Shown piece by piece: positions 9,590-20,212 of a stretch of DNA of 64,000 nt. The stretch comes from Closterium sp. NIES-65. Taxonomy: Eukaryota > Streptophyta > Zygnematophyceae > Desmidiales > Closteriaceae. Every line of letters begins with the position of its first letter. The first letter of the stretch is position 1. The notes under the pieces are model-generated. The model was not told where the DNA came from. It worked only from the letters and a program-made list of their open reading frames with translations, and did not search any database. The stretch lies in contig CANXME010002283.1 in the NCBI GenBank assembly GCA_948144175.1, positions 1-64,000 of the forward strand, written 5' to 3'. The translations under genes were made by a program, and so were the position numbers.

Positions 9590-10260
9590 AACGCCCTAGC
9601 GACCCCGCAGCCCGTCGATTCGGCCCCGCCGCCCTTCGCTGCGGCCCCGCCGCCCTTTGCTGCGGCTCCGCCGCCCTTCGCTGCGGCCCCGCAGTCCTTC
9701 ACTGCGGCCCCGCCGCCCTTCACTGCGGCCCCGCCGCCCGTCTCAGCGGCCCCGCCGCCCTTTGCTGCGGCCCCGCCGCCTCTCTCGCTGCGGCCCCGCT
9801 GCCCTTCTCAGCGGCCTCGCCGCCCTTCGCTGCGGCCCCGCCGCCCGTCTCAGCGGCCCCGCCGCCCTTCGCTGCGGCCCCGCCGCCTCACATTGCAGCC
9901 CCGCCGCCCTTCCCTGCGGCCCCGCTGCCTCCCACACTGAGGCCCTGCCGCCCTTCTCAGCGGCCCCGCCGCCCTTCACGGCAGCCCTGCCGCCCTTCAC
10001 CCCGGCCCCGCCGCCCCTCCCACTGCGGCCCCGCCACCTACCTTGCGGCCCCGCCGCCCTACCAGCGCCCTACACCACCCGCGCCGCCCAAGCCGCCCGA
10101 GCCGCCTGAGCCGCTGAGAAGCCGAGCCGCCCGAGCAGCCCGAGCCGCCCGAGCTGCCCGAGCTGCCCGAGCCGCCTGAGCCGCTGAGGAGCCGAGCCGC
10201 CCGAGCCGCCCGACCCGCCCGAGCCGCCCGAGCTGCCTGAGGAGCCGAGCCACTGGTGCC
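9590..10260 (+). repeat. E2 leader tandem repeats
   Basis: Units of about 18-21 bp (CGCCGCCCTTCGCTGCGGCCC) repeat to about 10060. Units based on GAGCCGCCC follow to about 10250. The unit differs from that of the E1 leader although the position is the same. Confidence 0.78.
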
Positions 10261-10413
10261 GCGGAGCCGCAGTTGCTGCTGAGCCGTCCGAGCAACCGTG
10301 TTGCCGTGTTGCTGTGCTACTGAGCTGCCCGAACCGCCCTGTCTGGTGAGAGCAGCGCTTCTGTCGCTGCACTGCCCCTGTCCTACAGTTAGTGCCGCTA
10401 GTCTACTGCTGTC

Positions 10414-11906
10414 ATGGCTACCCCCAGTGTTCTCGCTTTTGACGCTGAGGGTCGGGCCATTGACTTTGAGGTCTGGGTCGACGACCTGCAGCTGTTCTTA
10501 CAGTGCGATAGGGCAGACGGTCTCTCTCTCTTTGACCTAACCTCTGGCGCCTCTCCTGCCCCTGCTGCTGATGCTGACCCCACTATTCGCTCCCAGTGAG
10601 CCACGCGCGATGCTGCTGCACGTCTTGCTGTGCGTCGCCACCTGCCTACCTCTGAGCGCGCGCACTTTAGTCAGTACAAGAGTGCTCAGACCTTGTATGA
10701 CGCTGTAGTTGCGCGCTACTCTTCCCCTGCCACTGCTGCACTGAGCCGCCTCATGCTACCGTACCTCTTCCCTGACCTTGCTGCCTTTCCCACAGTTGCT
10801 GACCTCATTACGCACCTCCGCACTAGTGACACTCGCTACCGCGCCGCGCTTCCTGCTGAGTTCTGCGCCAAGAACCCCCCCCCCCATGTACATCACTCTC
10901 TATTATATAGTCACCCGCCTCCTTGACTCCCTTCGTGTAGTCAGGGACCACTTCCTCTCAGTCTGTCCCACCACTCTCACTGTTGACCTCTTAGAGAAGG
11001 CCCTCCTAGCAGCGGAGAAGAGCATAGTCGCTATAGGAGCCTCTCGTGGTGACCCTCGCACCCCCATCTTTGAGGGGTGTTCTCCTTCCCCCCTTTTGCC
11101 CTCTGTCGCCTCTGCCGCTGCGGCCGACCTCGTTGGTCTTGAGTCGGTTGGTGCGGCGTCTGTCCCTAGCGGGAGACGCCGCTCTGGCAAGGGCAAGGGG
11201 GGCAAGGGCGCGGGTGGAGCTAGCGGGGGAGGTGGAGGTGGCGGTGGAGGCGGCGGAGGGAGTGCGGGTGGCGGTGGGAGTGGTGGCGGGGGTGGAGGTG
11301 TTGGTGGCAGCAGTGGAGGCGGAAGCGGCGGAGGCGGCGGCGGTGCTAGCGGAGGCAGCGGTGGTGGCGGAGGTGGAGGAGGCGGTGGTGGAGGAGGTGG
11401 CGGTGGTCGGGGTGGCGCTTCGCTGCGGAGCAGCCCTGGTGGTGGTAAGCGCCAGCAACAGCAGCAGCAGCGTTCTCGGGACATTCCTCCACCTCCGCAA
11501 CTCTGTGAGTGGTACGCGCAGCGTCAGCGTGGTGGGGGTTTTGGTCCGTGCACCTACGTCCTTCGCTCCGGCGACCGCGCGGGTGAGCAGTGTGGGGGTG
11601 CCCACCCCACCCTGCGCTGCTTTGGCCGCCTGACGGACGCTTGGCGTCAGCAGTTCCTAGAGGCCAGTGAGATCCCCCGTTGGGGAGAGCTTTCTAGGGC
11701 AGGCGTAGCTATCTATGATCTTGACTTTGATGCTATCCTTGCTGCCATGTATGCTGTGACAATTAGTGATGAGGGTGACTGTTACCGGTGTTTCCCGCCT
11801 GACCCGGGCATTGGTACTGCTGCTCTAGGTGCTGGTGAGGCTGCTGCTCTAGGTGCCAGTGCGTCTGCGCCCTCAGGTGCTGGTGAGTCTGCGCTCTCAG
11901 GTACCA
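10414..11906 (+). pseudogene. gag: E2 gag with glycine tract and atypical CCHC motif
   Basis: Begins MATPSVLAFDAEGRAIDFEV. The capsid-like UBN2 part (to about 11040) includes RYSSPATAALSRLMLPYLFP and MYITLYYIVTRL. A charged SGRRRSGKGKGGKG segment leads into a glycine tract of more than 50 residues (about 11220-11430). A cysteine/histidine motif follows near 11545-11625 (C-x13-C-x3-H-x4-C, with CGGAHPTLRC at its end). The conserved DLDFDAILAAMY block and an Ala/Gly/Ser linker close the part seen. It should bind the element RNA. It has a few breaks. Confidence 0.8.
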
Positions 11907-12113
11907 TGTTCCCTAACAGTCCCACACCCCCTTCTCACACACCCCCTTGCTGCACCCCTGTCTCCACTCCCACGACACCCCCTTAGCTCCACTCCCCTCG
12001 GCTCCCACACACCCACCCCCTTCAGCGGCAGCTGCAGCAGCGGGAGACGGAGGAGGAGGAGCAGGGGACCGCGCACACCCGCCACCCCCATACCCGTCAC
12101 CCCCATACCCTGA

Positions 12114-12207
12114 GTGTGCGGTAAGCGAGCATAGGTGTGCGCGAAGCGTGCACAAGCGTGCGGGAAGCGAACTCGGGTGTGTGGTAAGCAAACGCAGGTG
12201 TGCGGGG
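12114..12207. repeat. 21-bp tandem array
   Basis: Four and a half imperfect 21-bp units start at 12114, 12135, 12156, 12177 and 12198, each near GTGTGCGGTAAGCGAGCATAG. The exact 21-bp spacing is seen directly in the sequence. Confidence 0.8.
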
Positions 12208-12403
12208 AGGGGGGGGGGCGCAGGGCGACACGCGGGTCGACGGGGACGGGCACACGGGTCGCCGGGGGCGGCGCGCGGGTCGACGGGGCCGCTGCGAAGA
12301 GCGACGAGGAGCCGCGCGCAAGCTGACACAGCCGCCGCGAAGGGCGACGGGGAGCTGCGCACAGGTCGACGGGGACGGGTGTGCGAGTTGACGAAACGCG
12401 AAA

Positions 12404-12575
12404 CCGCCGCATGCGCCCAGGGTGCGCGGTGGGCAGGAAACCGCCACGCGTCCCAAGCGCATGGCGGGCAAAATACCGCCGCACGCCCCGAGTGCACGGC
12501 GGGATGAAAAATGCCGCGCGCTCCGAGTGCGCGGCAGGAAGAAAGGGTCGCACGCCCGGGGTGCGCGACAGCAGT
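12404..12575. repeat. About 36-bp palindromic tandem array
   Basis: Five units start at 12404, 12441, 12476, 12512 and 12546. Each is CCGCC (or a variant), a GC-rich core and the complementary GGCGG, followed by a short A-rich spacer such as GATGAAAAA. Each unit can fold on itself. The units differ in sequence yet keep complementary arms. Confidence 0.72.
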
Positions 12576-12620
12576 AGAGCAGCGGATGCATCGGGTGGGG
12601 CCCACCCACAGGGTGGGCTA

Positions 12621-14708
12621 GTCTTCACGTGGGCTAGTCTAGCAGTGTCAGCAGTGGCAAAGACCAAGTCGTTGACGTACACAAGTATGTAGAACGACGG
12701 CAGCAAAGTGTCGGTGGGTAGAAACAGCGACGGGTCAGCAGTCGAAGGAGCAATCCCAAGAGCCGCAAGTGTCGTCCTCAGTGTGTCGTGCCACTCGCGA
12801 GGCGCCTAGCCGAGACTGTAGATTGGCCACCGGAGGCTCTACTGGGTACCTTCAGGAAACGACCCAGTGAAGCCAGGTGGGCGGCACAGCCAAATCTCCT
12901 TGAGCAGGCTGCCATGTAGGAAAGCAATGCTGAACTCAAGAGAGTGAAGCTCGTAGTCATGCTGAGCGGCGACGTGCAGGGAGAATGTCTGGAAGAAGTC
13001 AACTCCCTCTCGCTGACTGAAGCCTCGTGCAACGTAACGCGCCTTGAAGACAGGCGGAGAACCCAGCGGCTGCTTCACCCTGAAAATCCACATGCCACTG
13101 ACGATGTTCGCCCTAGGTGGGGGAACCTCGTCGACGTAAGTGCCTGTGGACTTCCAGGATGCCATCTCTGCGTCCATGGCTGTCTGCCACTGAGAGGAGT
13201 AGGGACTCTCAATCGCCTCTGCGTAAGAGCGCGGGGTCGGGATGTCTGGTGCATCCGGGTCCCCCTCAGGTGAAATCAGCATGGACACGAGAGGAGGTAC
13301 AGCAGTTGCAAGACACTCAAAGTCCTCCTGCCTGTCCTCAAGGACGTCCGTGCCAAGAGCACAGTCACCCCCGACGAACGGAGGATAGACAGACTTAGAC
13401 TCAGCAACAAGACTAGCGGTGTAGTCGAGGCGACAGATAGGAGCAAAGTCAACAACCTCAGCAACTAGGGAAGACGCAGCAATGGACTCAAATGAAGGGT
13501 CAGTGACAGCAGTAGCTAGAAGACGTGTGATAGTAGGACTGGTAGCATGAGCAAGGTCTGACGGCAGGTCAGGGTCGTCAGGAAGAGAGGATGCAGGAGG
13601 AGACAGCAGAGGGACACGCAGTGGAACAGTGGAAGGACGAAGTGCCATCTGGTGCATGCCTGGGATAGGATGACGACGCTGACGCGGAACACGACGACTA
13701 GTGCAAACAGCACGAACAGGCGATGCAGGACGAGACGCAGGCTCACGTCGCTCTGTAAGACCTCTAGGCTGCTCAGTGTAAGGAGAAGGAGCAGGCAGTG
13801 GGGAGGCTGGCAGTAACTGCGGCTGTGACTGGTCAGGCGGTGGACACTGTAAGGGAGGAGTAAGGCCAGTAGAAGACGGTAGACCAAGAACCTGCTGAAG
13901 CAGTGGAACAAAGTACGGTCGCGGCCGCACAGCGCCTCCAAAACCAGTACCGAGAGGTCTAGCACCCCCAGAACCAGCGTCCCCAACTCCATGGTCTCCA
14001 GCTCCAACGCCTGCAGCACCTCCCGCTCGAGCAGCTCCAATACCTCCAGCTCCAGCAGCTCCAGTACCTCCAGTACGAGCACCTCCGGGACCAGCGGCTC
14101 CAGCACCTCCAGCAGCTCCAGCTCCAGCAGCACCTCCAGCTCCACCAGCTCCAATACCTCCAGTACGAGCACCTCCGGGACCAGTGGTCCCAGCACCTCC
14201 ATCCGCTCCAGCTCCAGCAGCACCTCCAGCTCCTGGAGCTCCAGTACCTCCAGTACGAGCACCTCCGGGACCAGCGGCTCTAGCACCTCCAATAGCTCCA
14301 GCTCCAGCAGCACCTCCAGCTCTAGCAGCTCTGGAACCTCCACTACGAGCACCTCCGGAACCAGCGGCCCCAGCACCTCCAGCAGCTCCATCACCAATAG
14401 CACCTCCAGCACCAGCAGCTCCAGTACCTCCAGTACGAACACCATCGGGACCAGCGGCTCCAGCACCTCCAGCAGCTCCACCTCCAGCAGCACCTCCAAC
14501 ACCAGCAGCTCTAGTACCTCCTGTACGAGTACCTCCGGGACCAGCAGCTCTGATACCATGTCAAAAACCATCGAGCAGGAATGAATGAACTAGCAGGAAT
14601 GAATGAACTAGCAGCAAGATGGGTATAAGTAGAAAACCCTAATTCGGTTGTACCCCATATGGGCTACCCCACTACTGCCTACACAATAAGCAACATATAA
14701 GTGTGACA
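12621..14708 (-). mobile_element. E3: reduced short-LTR copia copy (fossil)
   Basis: On the minus strand: 5' LTR 14559-14708, PBS 14547-14558, repetitive hinge (about 14545-13900), then the region before RT and part of RT (about 13900-12640, including MDAEMASWKSTGTYVDEVPP and the YILVYVNDLVFATAD region). Gag, protease, integrase, RNase H and the 3' LTR are not seen. It is inserted in the 3' part of the hAT-like gene. Strongly reduced and broken in several places. Confidence 0.75.
14547..14708 (-). repeat. E3 5' LTR (150 bp) and PBS
   Basis: On the minus strand the LTR starts TGTCACACTTATATG at 14708 and ends TTTTTGACA at 14559. TGGTATCAGAGC, the canonical PBS, occupies 14558-14547. A tandem duplication of about 19 bp (GCAGGAATGAATGAACTA) explains the extra length over other family LTRs. 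The telo-box-like TTAGGGTTTT is kept. Confidence 0.82.
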
Positions 14709-14794
14709 ATTTGTGGAAGCTCAGGTTGCTATGGTTGGTATCATCGTGTGGAGAAACAACGGCAGCTCCCTCTCGCACGCCTTGAAGCACACAC
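14709..14794 (-). pseudogene. hAT1 exon 5 (partial)
   Basis: An acceptor CATCTCATCAG ends at 14795. The frame then reads VCFKACERELPLFLHTMIPT before the E3 LTR begins at 14708. Confidence 0.45.
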
Positions 14795-14904
14795 CTGATG
14801 AGATGGGAGAGCTGGGAGATGGGCGATCGGGGCATAGGTTAGGTATTTAGCAGCATACCGAGGTACACACACGCAGAGAGCAGACAGCACATTGCATGCA
14901 CAAC

Positions 14905-15363
14905 CAGGTGGCGTATCAAAGAGGCGGTGGTGAAACATGTGGTCTAGCATGCCCAACCACTCGGGGCACTTCTTCATCCGCTGCGCGTTGTCGTCGGGAT
15001 AGCACGACGTCTGGAAAGCTTAGAGCCGGCCAGGTCCTTCAGGTCTTCCAGGCTGAACTCGAGTCGCCCAACGCAGGCCTTTGCAAACTCCTGGCACAAC
15101 ACTTTGCAAAACTAGTAGTTGCCACCAGTCTTATGGCCTGGGATTTTACGCTCGTGTAGCTCGAACTTGTGCTCTACAGCATCGCCATTCTGGTCCACGC
15201 CTTTGACGATGACTCCGCGGTGGTCCAGGTTGTCTTGCCTCTTCAAGAACGCGCAGAGCATGGGCGACTGATCGTTGCCGAAACGATCCTCGCAGTCCAC
15301 GTAACGCACTTCGATAGTCCGGCATGCGAGCGACACCTCCCTCGCGACCACTGTAATGTCAAC
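14905..15363 (-). pseudogene. hAT1 exon 4
   Basis: Acceptor AATCACAG at about 15364. The product begins VDITVVAREVSLACRTIEV and contains KFELHERKIPGHKTGGN, matching the hAT2 paralogue (YTIHERKLKGHKQGS). An in-frame TAG at 15112-15114 and a frame change downstream interrupt it. KKCPEWLGMLDHMFHHRLF closes it before a GTTGTG donor-like site at 14904. Confidence 0.6.
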
Positions 15364-15535
15364 CTGTGATTGGGTTAGGAATAAAGAGTTGTAGTGAGAG
15401 GTTGGTGTAAGGTGGGTAACAACAGCATACAACAACCGCCGCATACAAGAACAACCGGGAACAAGGTGGGGAAAATGGGATACAAGGTGGGAAACAACGG
15501 CATACATGAACAACCTCGTGGACACCACATATCAC

Positions 15536-15905
15536 CTGCTGCTTTTGGAACTTGGCGTTGAGTTTGTTGAGCACGGCAAGAAAATTCGCAAGGAAAAAAA
15601 GCATGAAGTGGAATTTGAAAGAGGTCACGACTTCATAGAGCTCGTGCGTGAAATCATGCAGCAACACGATCGTCGCCGGCATAACCTTGGCGAACCGCTT
15701 CACTGCCTCTCCTCTAGAGAGCCAACGCACATCGTAGATCCCTTGTAGCTCCAAGTTGGTTTTGCAAATGTACTCCTGAAGGTGCTCGAATCGCTGGGGC
15801 CAGTTGCTCGACCTCGATAGTTGTTCCGCCACGTTGTGCACTGCTCGGTCTATGGTCTCGAACTCCGGCACCTTCTCAGCGGCATCCTTTGCGGCCAACA
15901 CCTCC
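15536..15905 (-). pseudogene. hAT1 exon 3 (RNase H-like core, middle)
   Basis: Acceptor TTGAGCAG at 15906 and donor CAG/GTGATA at 15535. The product reads LSREVLAAKDAAEKVPEFET and then DVRWLSRGEAVKRF. The W-LSRGEA block is typical of DUF4371/ZNF862-like hAT proteins. The frame is open through the exon. Confidence 0.68.
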
Positions 15906-16006
15906 CTGCTCAAGGTAGAACAGAAAAAAGAGCGAATGTAGTGAGTGGGCAGTAGATGAACAACACTGCACATCTGGCTTAAAACAGATAACACTAACGG
16001 ACTTAC

Positions 16007-16395
16007 CGATGTGTGATGCAGTGGCACAACACGAGATAGGGATTCCTCGCCTGAAGTCGTGCCACAACGCCATTGCTGGTGCCCGTCATGACTCTGGCAC
16101 CGTCGGTGCTGATTTCGTTGATCTTGGATATGTCAATGCCCACGGCCTCAAGGTGGGTCAGTAGAACGACAACAAGGTTTGCCGCGTCACATTTGTCCAC
16201 CATTAGCTGCGTGAGAAACCCACAAATGCTCGCTCCGTCCTTCATGGAGGCCACGTACACGTTCAGGTGCTTGCCGCGCACCTGATCGGTACTCTCGTTG
16301 AGCTGTATGGCAATGTACGGGCTCACTTTGATTTGCTTCAGATGCTCTTGATGTTGTACTTCGCGGTAGTGTCTAGCAACTCCCCAAAACTGTAC
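16007..16395 (-). pseudogene. hAT1 exon 2 (first catalytic block)
   Basis: Acceptor CTCATGCAG ends at 16396. A consensus donor GTAAGT lies at 16006-16001. The product runs VQFWGVARHYREVQHQEHL, IQLNESTDQVRGKHLNVYV and STDGARVMTGTSNGVVARL. The Asp in ESTD and the Asp in STDGA fit the first two catalytic acidic positions of hAT transposases, which is inferred by family comparison. The frame is fully open. Confidence 0.7.
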
Positions 16396-16423
16396 CTGCA
16401 TGAGATAGTCATTGATGTTAGCA

Positions 16424-16428
16424 TTGTG
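16424..16428. repeat. E4 target-site duplication, left (TTGTG)
   Basis: TTGTG lies directly before the E4 5' LTR and is repeated directly after the 3' LTR at 36179-36183. The two identical 5-bp copies prove that 16429-36178 entered as one insertion. Confidence 0.9.
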
Positions 16429-16558
16429 TGTCAAACTTATATACTATAGTCAGTGTAGGCTGTAGTGGGGTAGTTCATAGGGGGTACAACACTTTAGGGT
16501 TTCCCACTTGTATTCCTCATACTGCTCAATGCAATCACTTCATCGTTCTATTTTCACA
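16429..16558 (+). repeat. E4 5' LTR (130 bp)
   Basis: TGTCAAACTTATATACTATAG at the start and ATTTTCACA at the end, with the PBS TGGTTTCAGAGCAGG at 16559-16573. The telo-box-like CTTTAGGGTTTCC lies near 16492-16504. Confidence 0.9.
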
Positions 16559-16588
16559 TGGTTTCAGAGCAGGTTCCCTAGTGGGAAC
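16559..16588 (+). other. E4 PBS and hairpin
   Basis: PBS at 16559-16573. GTTCCC (16573-16578) and GGGAAC (16583-16588) form a perfect 6-bp stem with loop TAGT. A T run, GGGCCCACC and a second T-rich stretch ending CCTGCCC follow. Confidence 0.75.
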
Positions 16589-16639
16589 GTTTTTTTAGGG
16601 CCCACCATGAACTTTGTTTTTCCTGCCCTGCCCAAAGCG

Positions 16640-17390
16640 CGCTGCCGTGCATGCCTCCCAAGTCACGCGCCTCGCGCGTGCCTCACCTGCGCCCTTGCGC
16701 CTGCCCTACCGTGCGCCGTCACACGCCTGCCCTACCCGCCATCGAGCGCCTGCCCTGCTGTCACGGCCCTGCCGTCGCGACCCTACCGTCGCGGACCTGC
16801 TGTCGCGGCCCTGCCGTCGAGCGCCTGCAGCCGCTGTCGCGGCCCTGCCCTGTAGCTGCCGCCGCGCCTGCAGCCACCGTCACGGCCCTGCCCTGCCGCC
16901 GTTGAGCGCCTGCAGCCGCCGACACGGCCCTGACCTGCCCTGGCCTGCTGCCGTCACGCGTGCAGCCGCCGTTGCGGCCCCGCGGTAGCCGCCGTCGCGG
17001 CCCCGTTGAAGCCGCCTTCGCGGCCCCGCTGAACCCGCCCGTCGAGCGCCTGTAGCCACTCGTCCCGCGCCTGTCCTGCCGACGCCCGACGAGCACCTGC
17101 CCTACCCGCCGTCGCGGCCCCTCCCTACCCGCTGTCACGGCCCTGCCCTACGGCGCCAGTCGCGCGCCTTCCTACCGCCGCTGATGGCACCTGCCCTACC
17201 TGCCTCTGGTGAGCACCTACCCTAGCCGCGCTACCCGAGCGCCTGCCTTACAAGCGCGCTGCCGCGCCTGCCTGCCTGCCAGCCGAGACGCGCCGCCCAG
17301 CCGAGCCGCGCCGCCCAGCCGAGCTGCGCCACTCTGCCGAGACGCGCCGCTCTGCCGAACCGCGCTGCCCTGCCCGCGCTGCTACTGCTG
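16640..17390 (+). repeat. E4 leader GC-rich repeats
   Basis: Irregular units such as CGCGGCCCTGCCGTCG, and later CGCCGCCCAGCCGAGC. The block occupies the PBS-to-gag interval, but its units differ from those of the E1, E2, E8 and E12 leaders. Confidence 0.65.
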
Positions 17391-18553
17391 TTACTACTTC
17401 TACTGGTGCTACTGCTGCTACTGCTGCTACTACTGCTACTGCTGCTACTGGTGGTGGCCAGATGCAACTCCAGCGACGTCTGCGTGAGTCCATCTCGCCC
17501 CAGCAGCTTTGTGAGTGGTACACTAGTTGGGGTTGTGGCGGCGGCCGTAGTGGCAGTCGCCTTGGAGCTGGTCAGTCGGGAGCTTAAGAAAGTGGCCAAA
17601 TGCAGGTGTAGCGGCGTTCGCGCGAGACCCTTACGCCCTAGTAGCTTCGTGAGTGGTACGCCCAGAGTAGAGGGTCTCGGAGCATCGTTTGCTATCCGTA
17701 CGTCATTCGCACATGTGATTAGGCTAGTTAGACTTGCGGGACGGTTGGTCACAGACAGTCCCACTACTTCGCCAGTCTGAGCGACGCCTGGCGTACCGAG
17801 TTTGGCGACGAGGCTGAGCTCCCCACCTGGCTGGAGCTGCTTAGGCAGAGGGTGGATATCTTTGCTCTTGACTTTGATGCTATCCTCACTGCCATGTATG
17901 CATTGCCTACTAGTGCTGAGGGTGCCTGTTACCTGTGTGAACCGCCTGACCCAGGAATAAAGCATGATGCTCTAGGTGCTGGTGAGGCTGCTGCTCTAGG
18001 TGCTAGTGCATATGCTGCTCTAGGTACTGGTGAGGCTGCTGCTCTAGGTGCCAGTGAGTCTGCTGCTCCAGGTGCTGGTGGCAGCGCACCACTCCTCAAT
18101 CCTCGTTTCCTCCGACGACTGCTCCCCCGTAGACCCTACACATGGACGTGTGGGACCCAGCCTGCGTCCGTGGACAGGACCGCGAGCAGTAATTTTTACT
18201 GGTCGTGGACGACTACTCGCGTTACACCACGGTCTTCCCCTTGCGCACCAAGTGTGAGGTCCCTGATGTTTTGATCTCTTGGATCCGCGCTGCCCGTCTC
18301 CAGCTCCGCGAGCGGTTCAGGACGGGCTTTCCCATCCTGCGTCTGCACTATGACAGATGTGGTGAGTTTGCCTCTGACTTTCTGCGGGACTTTTGTCGCG
18401 GGGCGGGCATTCGCCAGACGTTCACGCTCCCGTCCTCACCAAAGCAGAATGAGATTTCTGAGCGCCGAATTGGCTTAGTTATGGAGGTCGCTCGTACCTC
18501 CATGGTCCATGCGGCTGCCCCCCAATTTCTGTGGCCGTTTGCGGTCCGTTACG
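17390..18553 (+). pseudogene. E4 gag C-terminal part and integrase part
   Basis: About 17480-18090 carries the gag C-terminal blocks (QQLCEWY-like, then LDFDAILTAMYALPTSAEG and an Ala/Gly linker). About 18130-18553 carries integrase motifs (HMDVWDPA, VVDDYSRYTTVFPLRTK, and the HAAAPQFLWPFAVRYV region). E5 begins at 18554. The gag N-terminal part is not recognised. Broken. Confidence 0.7.
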
Positions 18554-18689
18554 TGTGAAAGAACGAGGAATGAATGCACTAGGAAACAGGTGGGTACAAG
18601 TAGGAAAACCTAAAAGTGTTGTACCCCATATTATCTACCCCACTACAGCCTACACAAAATATAGCATATAAGTTTGACACACCCCCATA
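18554..18689 (-). repeat. E5 3' LTR (126 bp) and polypurine tract
   Basis: Read on the minus strand the LTR starts TGTCAAACTTATATGC at 18679 and ends TTCTTTCACA at 18554. TATGGGGGTG (18689-18680) is the polypurine tract. The bases TTACG (18549-18553) would be the left TSD. The right copy cannot be seen because the E5 5' end is gone. Confidence 0.82.
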
Positions 18690-18876
18690 CGCAAAGTGGG
18701 GGAGAATAAAAGGTCACAAGACCAGTCAAGTAAAGCACAGTAAGCTCAGGGTGGATCACAACGTCACCACACATTCCGAGCACAAGAGCAAGGCCAGAAG
18801 GCCAGTTCACATGCAAGATTATATATAAAGGTAAACAAGCAAGTGCAGGTATAGACAGATCACAGAACAAGCAAGG

Positions 18877-20207
18877 TCAAGAAGTGAGCAAGTGAGGCCA
18901 AGTAGGCACAAGACCCAGCATCATACAAAAGCGCTGATGATCACAAGGCGGAAGTGCCTTGGTAAAGATATCAGCAGTGTTGGCCTGAGAGGCCACGTAA
19001 GCAAGGCGCAGCTGACCACGCTGCTGCAGCTCACGAGCAAGGAAGTAGCGAAGAGCAATGTGCTTCGTTCTGTGCTCCATTCTGTGCTCTCGACACAAGG
19101 CCAGCATGGCCTTGTTGTCTACGTACAGAACTGGAGGAGAACGAGGCGGCTCTCCTAGGTCAGTCAGCAGGTAGGTGAGCCAGCGTAGCTCCTGTGCAGC
19201 CATGGCCCTTGCGTAGATCTCAGCCTCACAGCTGGAGCCAAGAACAGAAGACGAGCGGGTAGACCGCCACGAAACAGAGCCGGAACCCAGGCTGAAGGTG
19301 TAACCTTGTGACGACCGCTGCTTAGCCTGGTCGTCAGCCCAAGAAGCGTCTGCATGACCAGTAAGGACCACTGAACGTCGCCCTCCAAGCACTAGCCCCA
19401 TGCCCGACGTACTGCACAAGTAGCGCAACACCCTCTTCGCTGCAGCCATGTGCTCTGGTCGGTGTCTCCCAGGAGCAACATAGCGTGCCAAGATGCTAAG
19501 AGGGTATGCAAGGTCAGGTCGTGTGCAGGTCATCAGGTACATGAGGCAGCCAACAAGCTCTGGGTATGGGCCACTCGGCTCTACGGACTCATTCGAAGGC
19601 AGAGCTGAGAGCAAGTGGCGAGTAGACAGAGGAGTGGCCTGAGGCGAGGAGTACATGAAGTCGAAGCGCTAAAGGACCTGCTGCACCATGTGTGACAGGG
19701 TAATGGTGCGCTGTGCTCTGTCCCGGGTGATCTGCAAGCCAAGGTAGCTGCGCAGTTCACCCAGGTCTGTGCACGTGTGTCTCTTCTACAGCTCGGTCTT
19801 CACGTGGGCGAGTCCAGCAGTGTCAGCAGTAGCAAAGACCAAGTCGTCGACGTACACGAGGATGTAGAACGGCGGCAAAGAGGTGTCGGTGCGTAGAAAC
19901 AGCGACGGGTCGGCAGTAGAAGGAGCAAACCCAAGAGCCGCAAGTGTAGTCCTCAGTGTGTCGTCCCACTCACGGGGCGCCTCGCGGAGACCGTAGACTG
20001 GCCGGCGGAGGCTCACTGGGTACCAGGAGGAAACGACCCAGTGAATCCAGGTGGGCGGCGCAGCCAGATCTCCTCGTGCAGACTGCCCTGCAGGAAGGCA
20101 GTGCTGAAGTCAAGAGAGTGAAGCTCGTAGTCGCGCTGAGCGGCTATGTGCAGCAGCACCCAAAGAGTGGTCATCTTCAGGGTGGGAGAGAAGGTCTTAA
20201 AGTAGTC
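18877..20207 (-). pseudogene. pol: E5 reverse transcriptase (C-terminal part) and RNase H
   Basis: The minus strand reads YILVYVDDLVFATADTAGLA (RT catalytic motif, about 19810-19860), then RNase H with GSSCEAEIYARAMAAQELRW, YVDNKAMLALCREH and ANTADIFTKALPPCDHQRF near 18920. It matches E1 and E6 closely. Its N-terminal continuation lies at 27105-27300 beyond E6. Broken. Confidence 0.8.
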
Positions 20208-20212
20208 AACTC
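20208..20212. repeat. E6 target-site duplication, left (AACTC)
   Basis: AACTC at 20208-20212 and again at 27100-27104, directly flanking the two E6 LTRs, within the E5 RT sequence. Confidence 0.9.

Larger units (their letters stand above)
9333..11906 (+). mobile_element. E2: short-LTR copia, 5' part, inside the E1 3' LTR (fossil)
   Basis: 5' LTR 9333-9454, PBS 9455-9468, leader to about 10410, gag 10414 to about 11900. Family homology ends near 11906, before the protease, and neither pol nor a 3' LTR is present. Insertion into the E1 LTR makes E2 younger than E1. Broken and truncated, with a few breaks inside gag. Confidence 0.85.
11907..12620. repeat. GC-rich tandem-repeat block, leader-like on the minus strand
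   Basis: Junction sequence of CCCACACCCCC type is followed by two distinct tandem arrays and GTCGACGGGG-type repeats (about 12225-12390). Read on the minus strand, the right end has GGGCCCCACC and then CTTTCTTCCTGCCG, matching the GGGCCCACC and T-rich CCTGCC signature of copia leaders. It may be the leader of a lost minus-strand element. Confidence 0.5.

Noticed and set aside
9476-10109. Open frames through GC-rich leaders (also 38537-39515 and 58750-59527)
   Set aside because: They lie between PBS and gag start, are made only of tandem repeats, change unit from copy to copy and have no domain. They are treated as leader repeats.
10059-10372. Minus-strand Gly/Ala/Arg-rich frames near 10059-10372 as small proteins
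   Set aside because: They mirror the GAGCCGCCC repeats of the E2 leader and show no conserved feature.
12404-12575. CRISPR-like array
   Set aside because: Units are contiguous without unique spacers, their sequences vary, and no cas genes exist. The block is a tandem palindromic repeat in eukaryotic element sequence.
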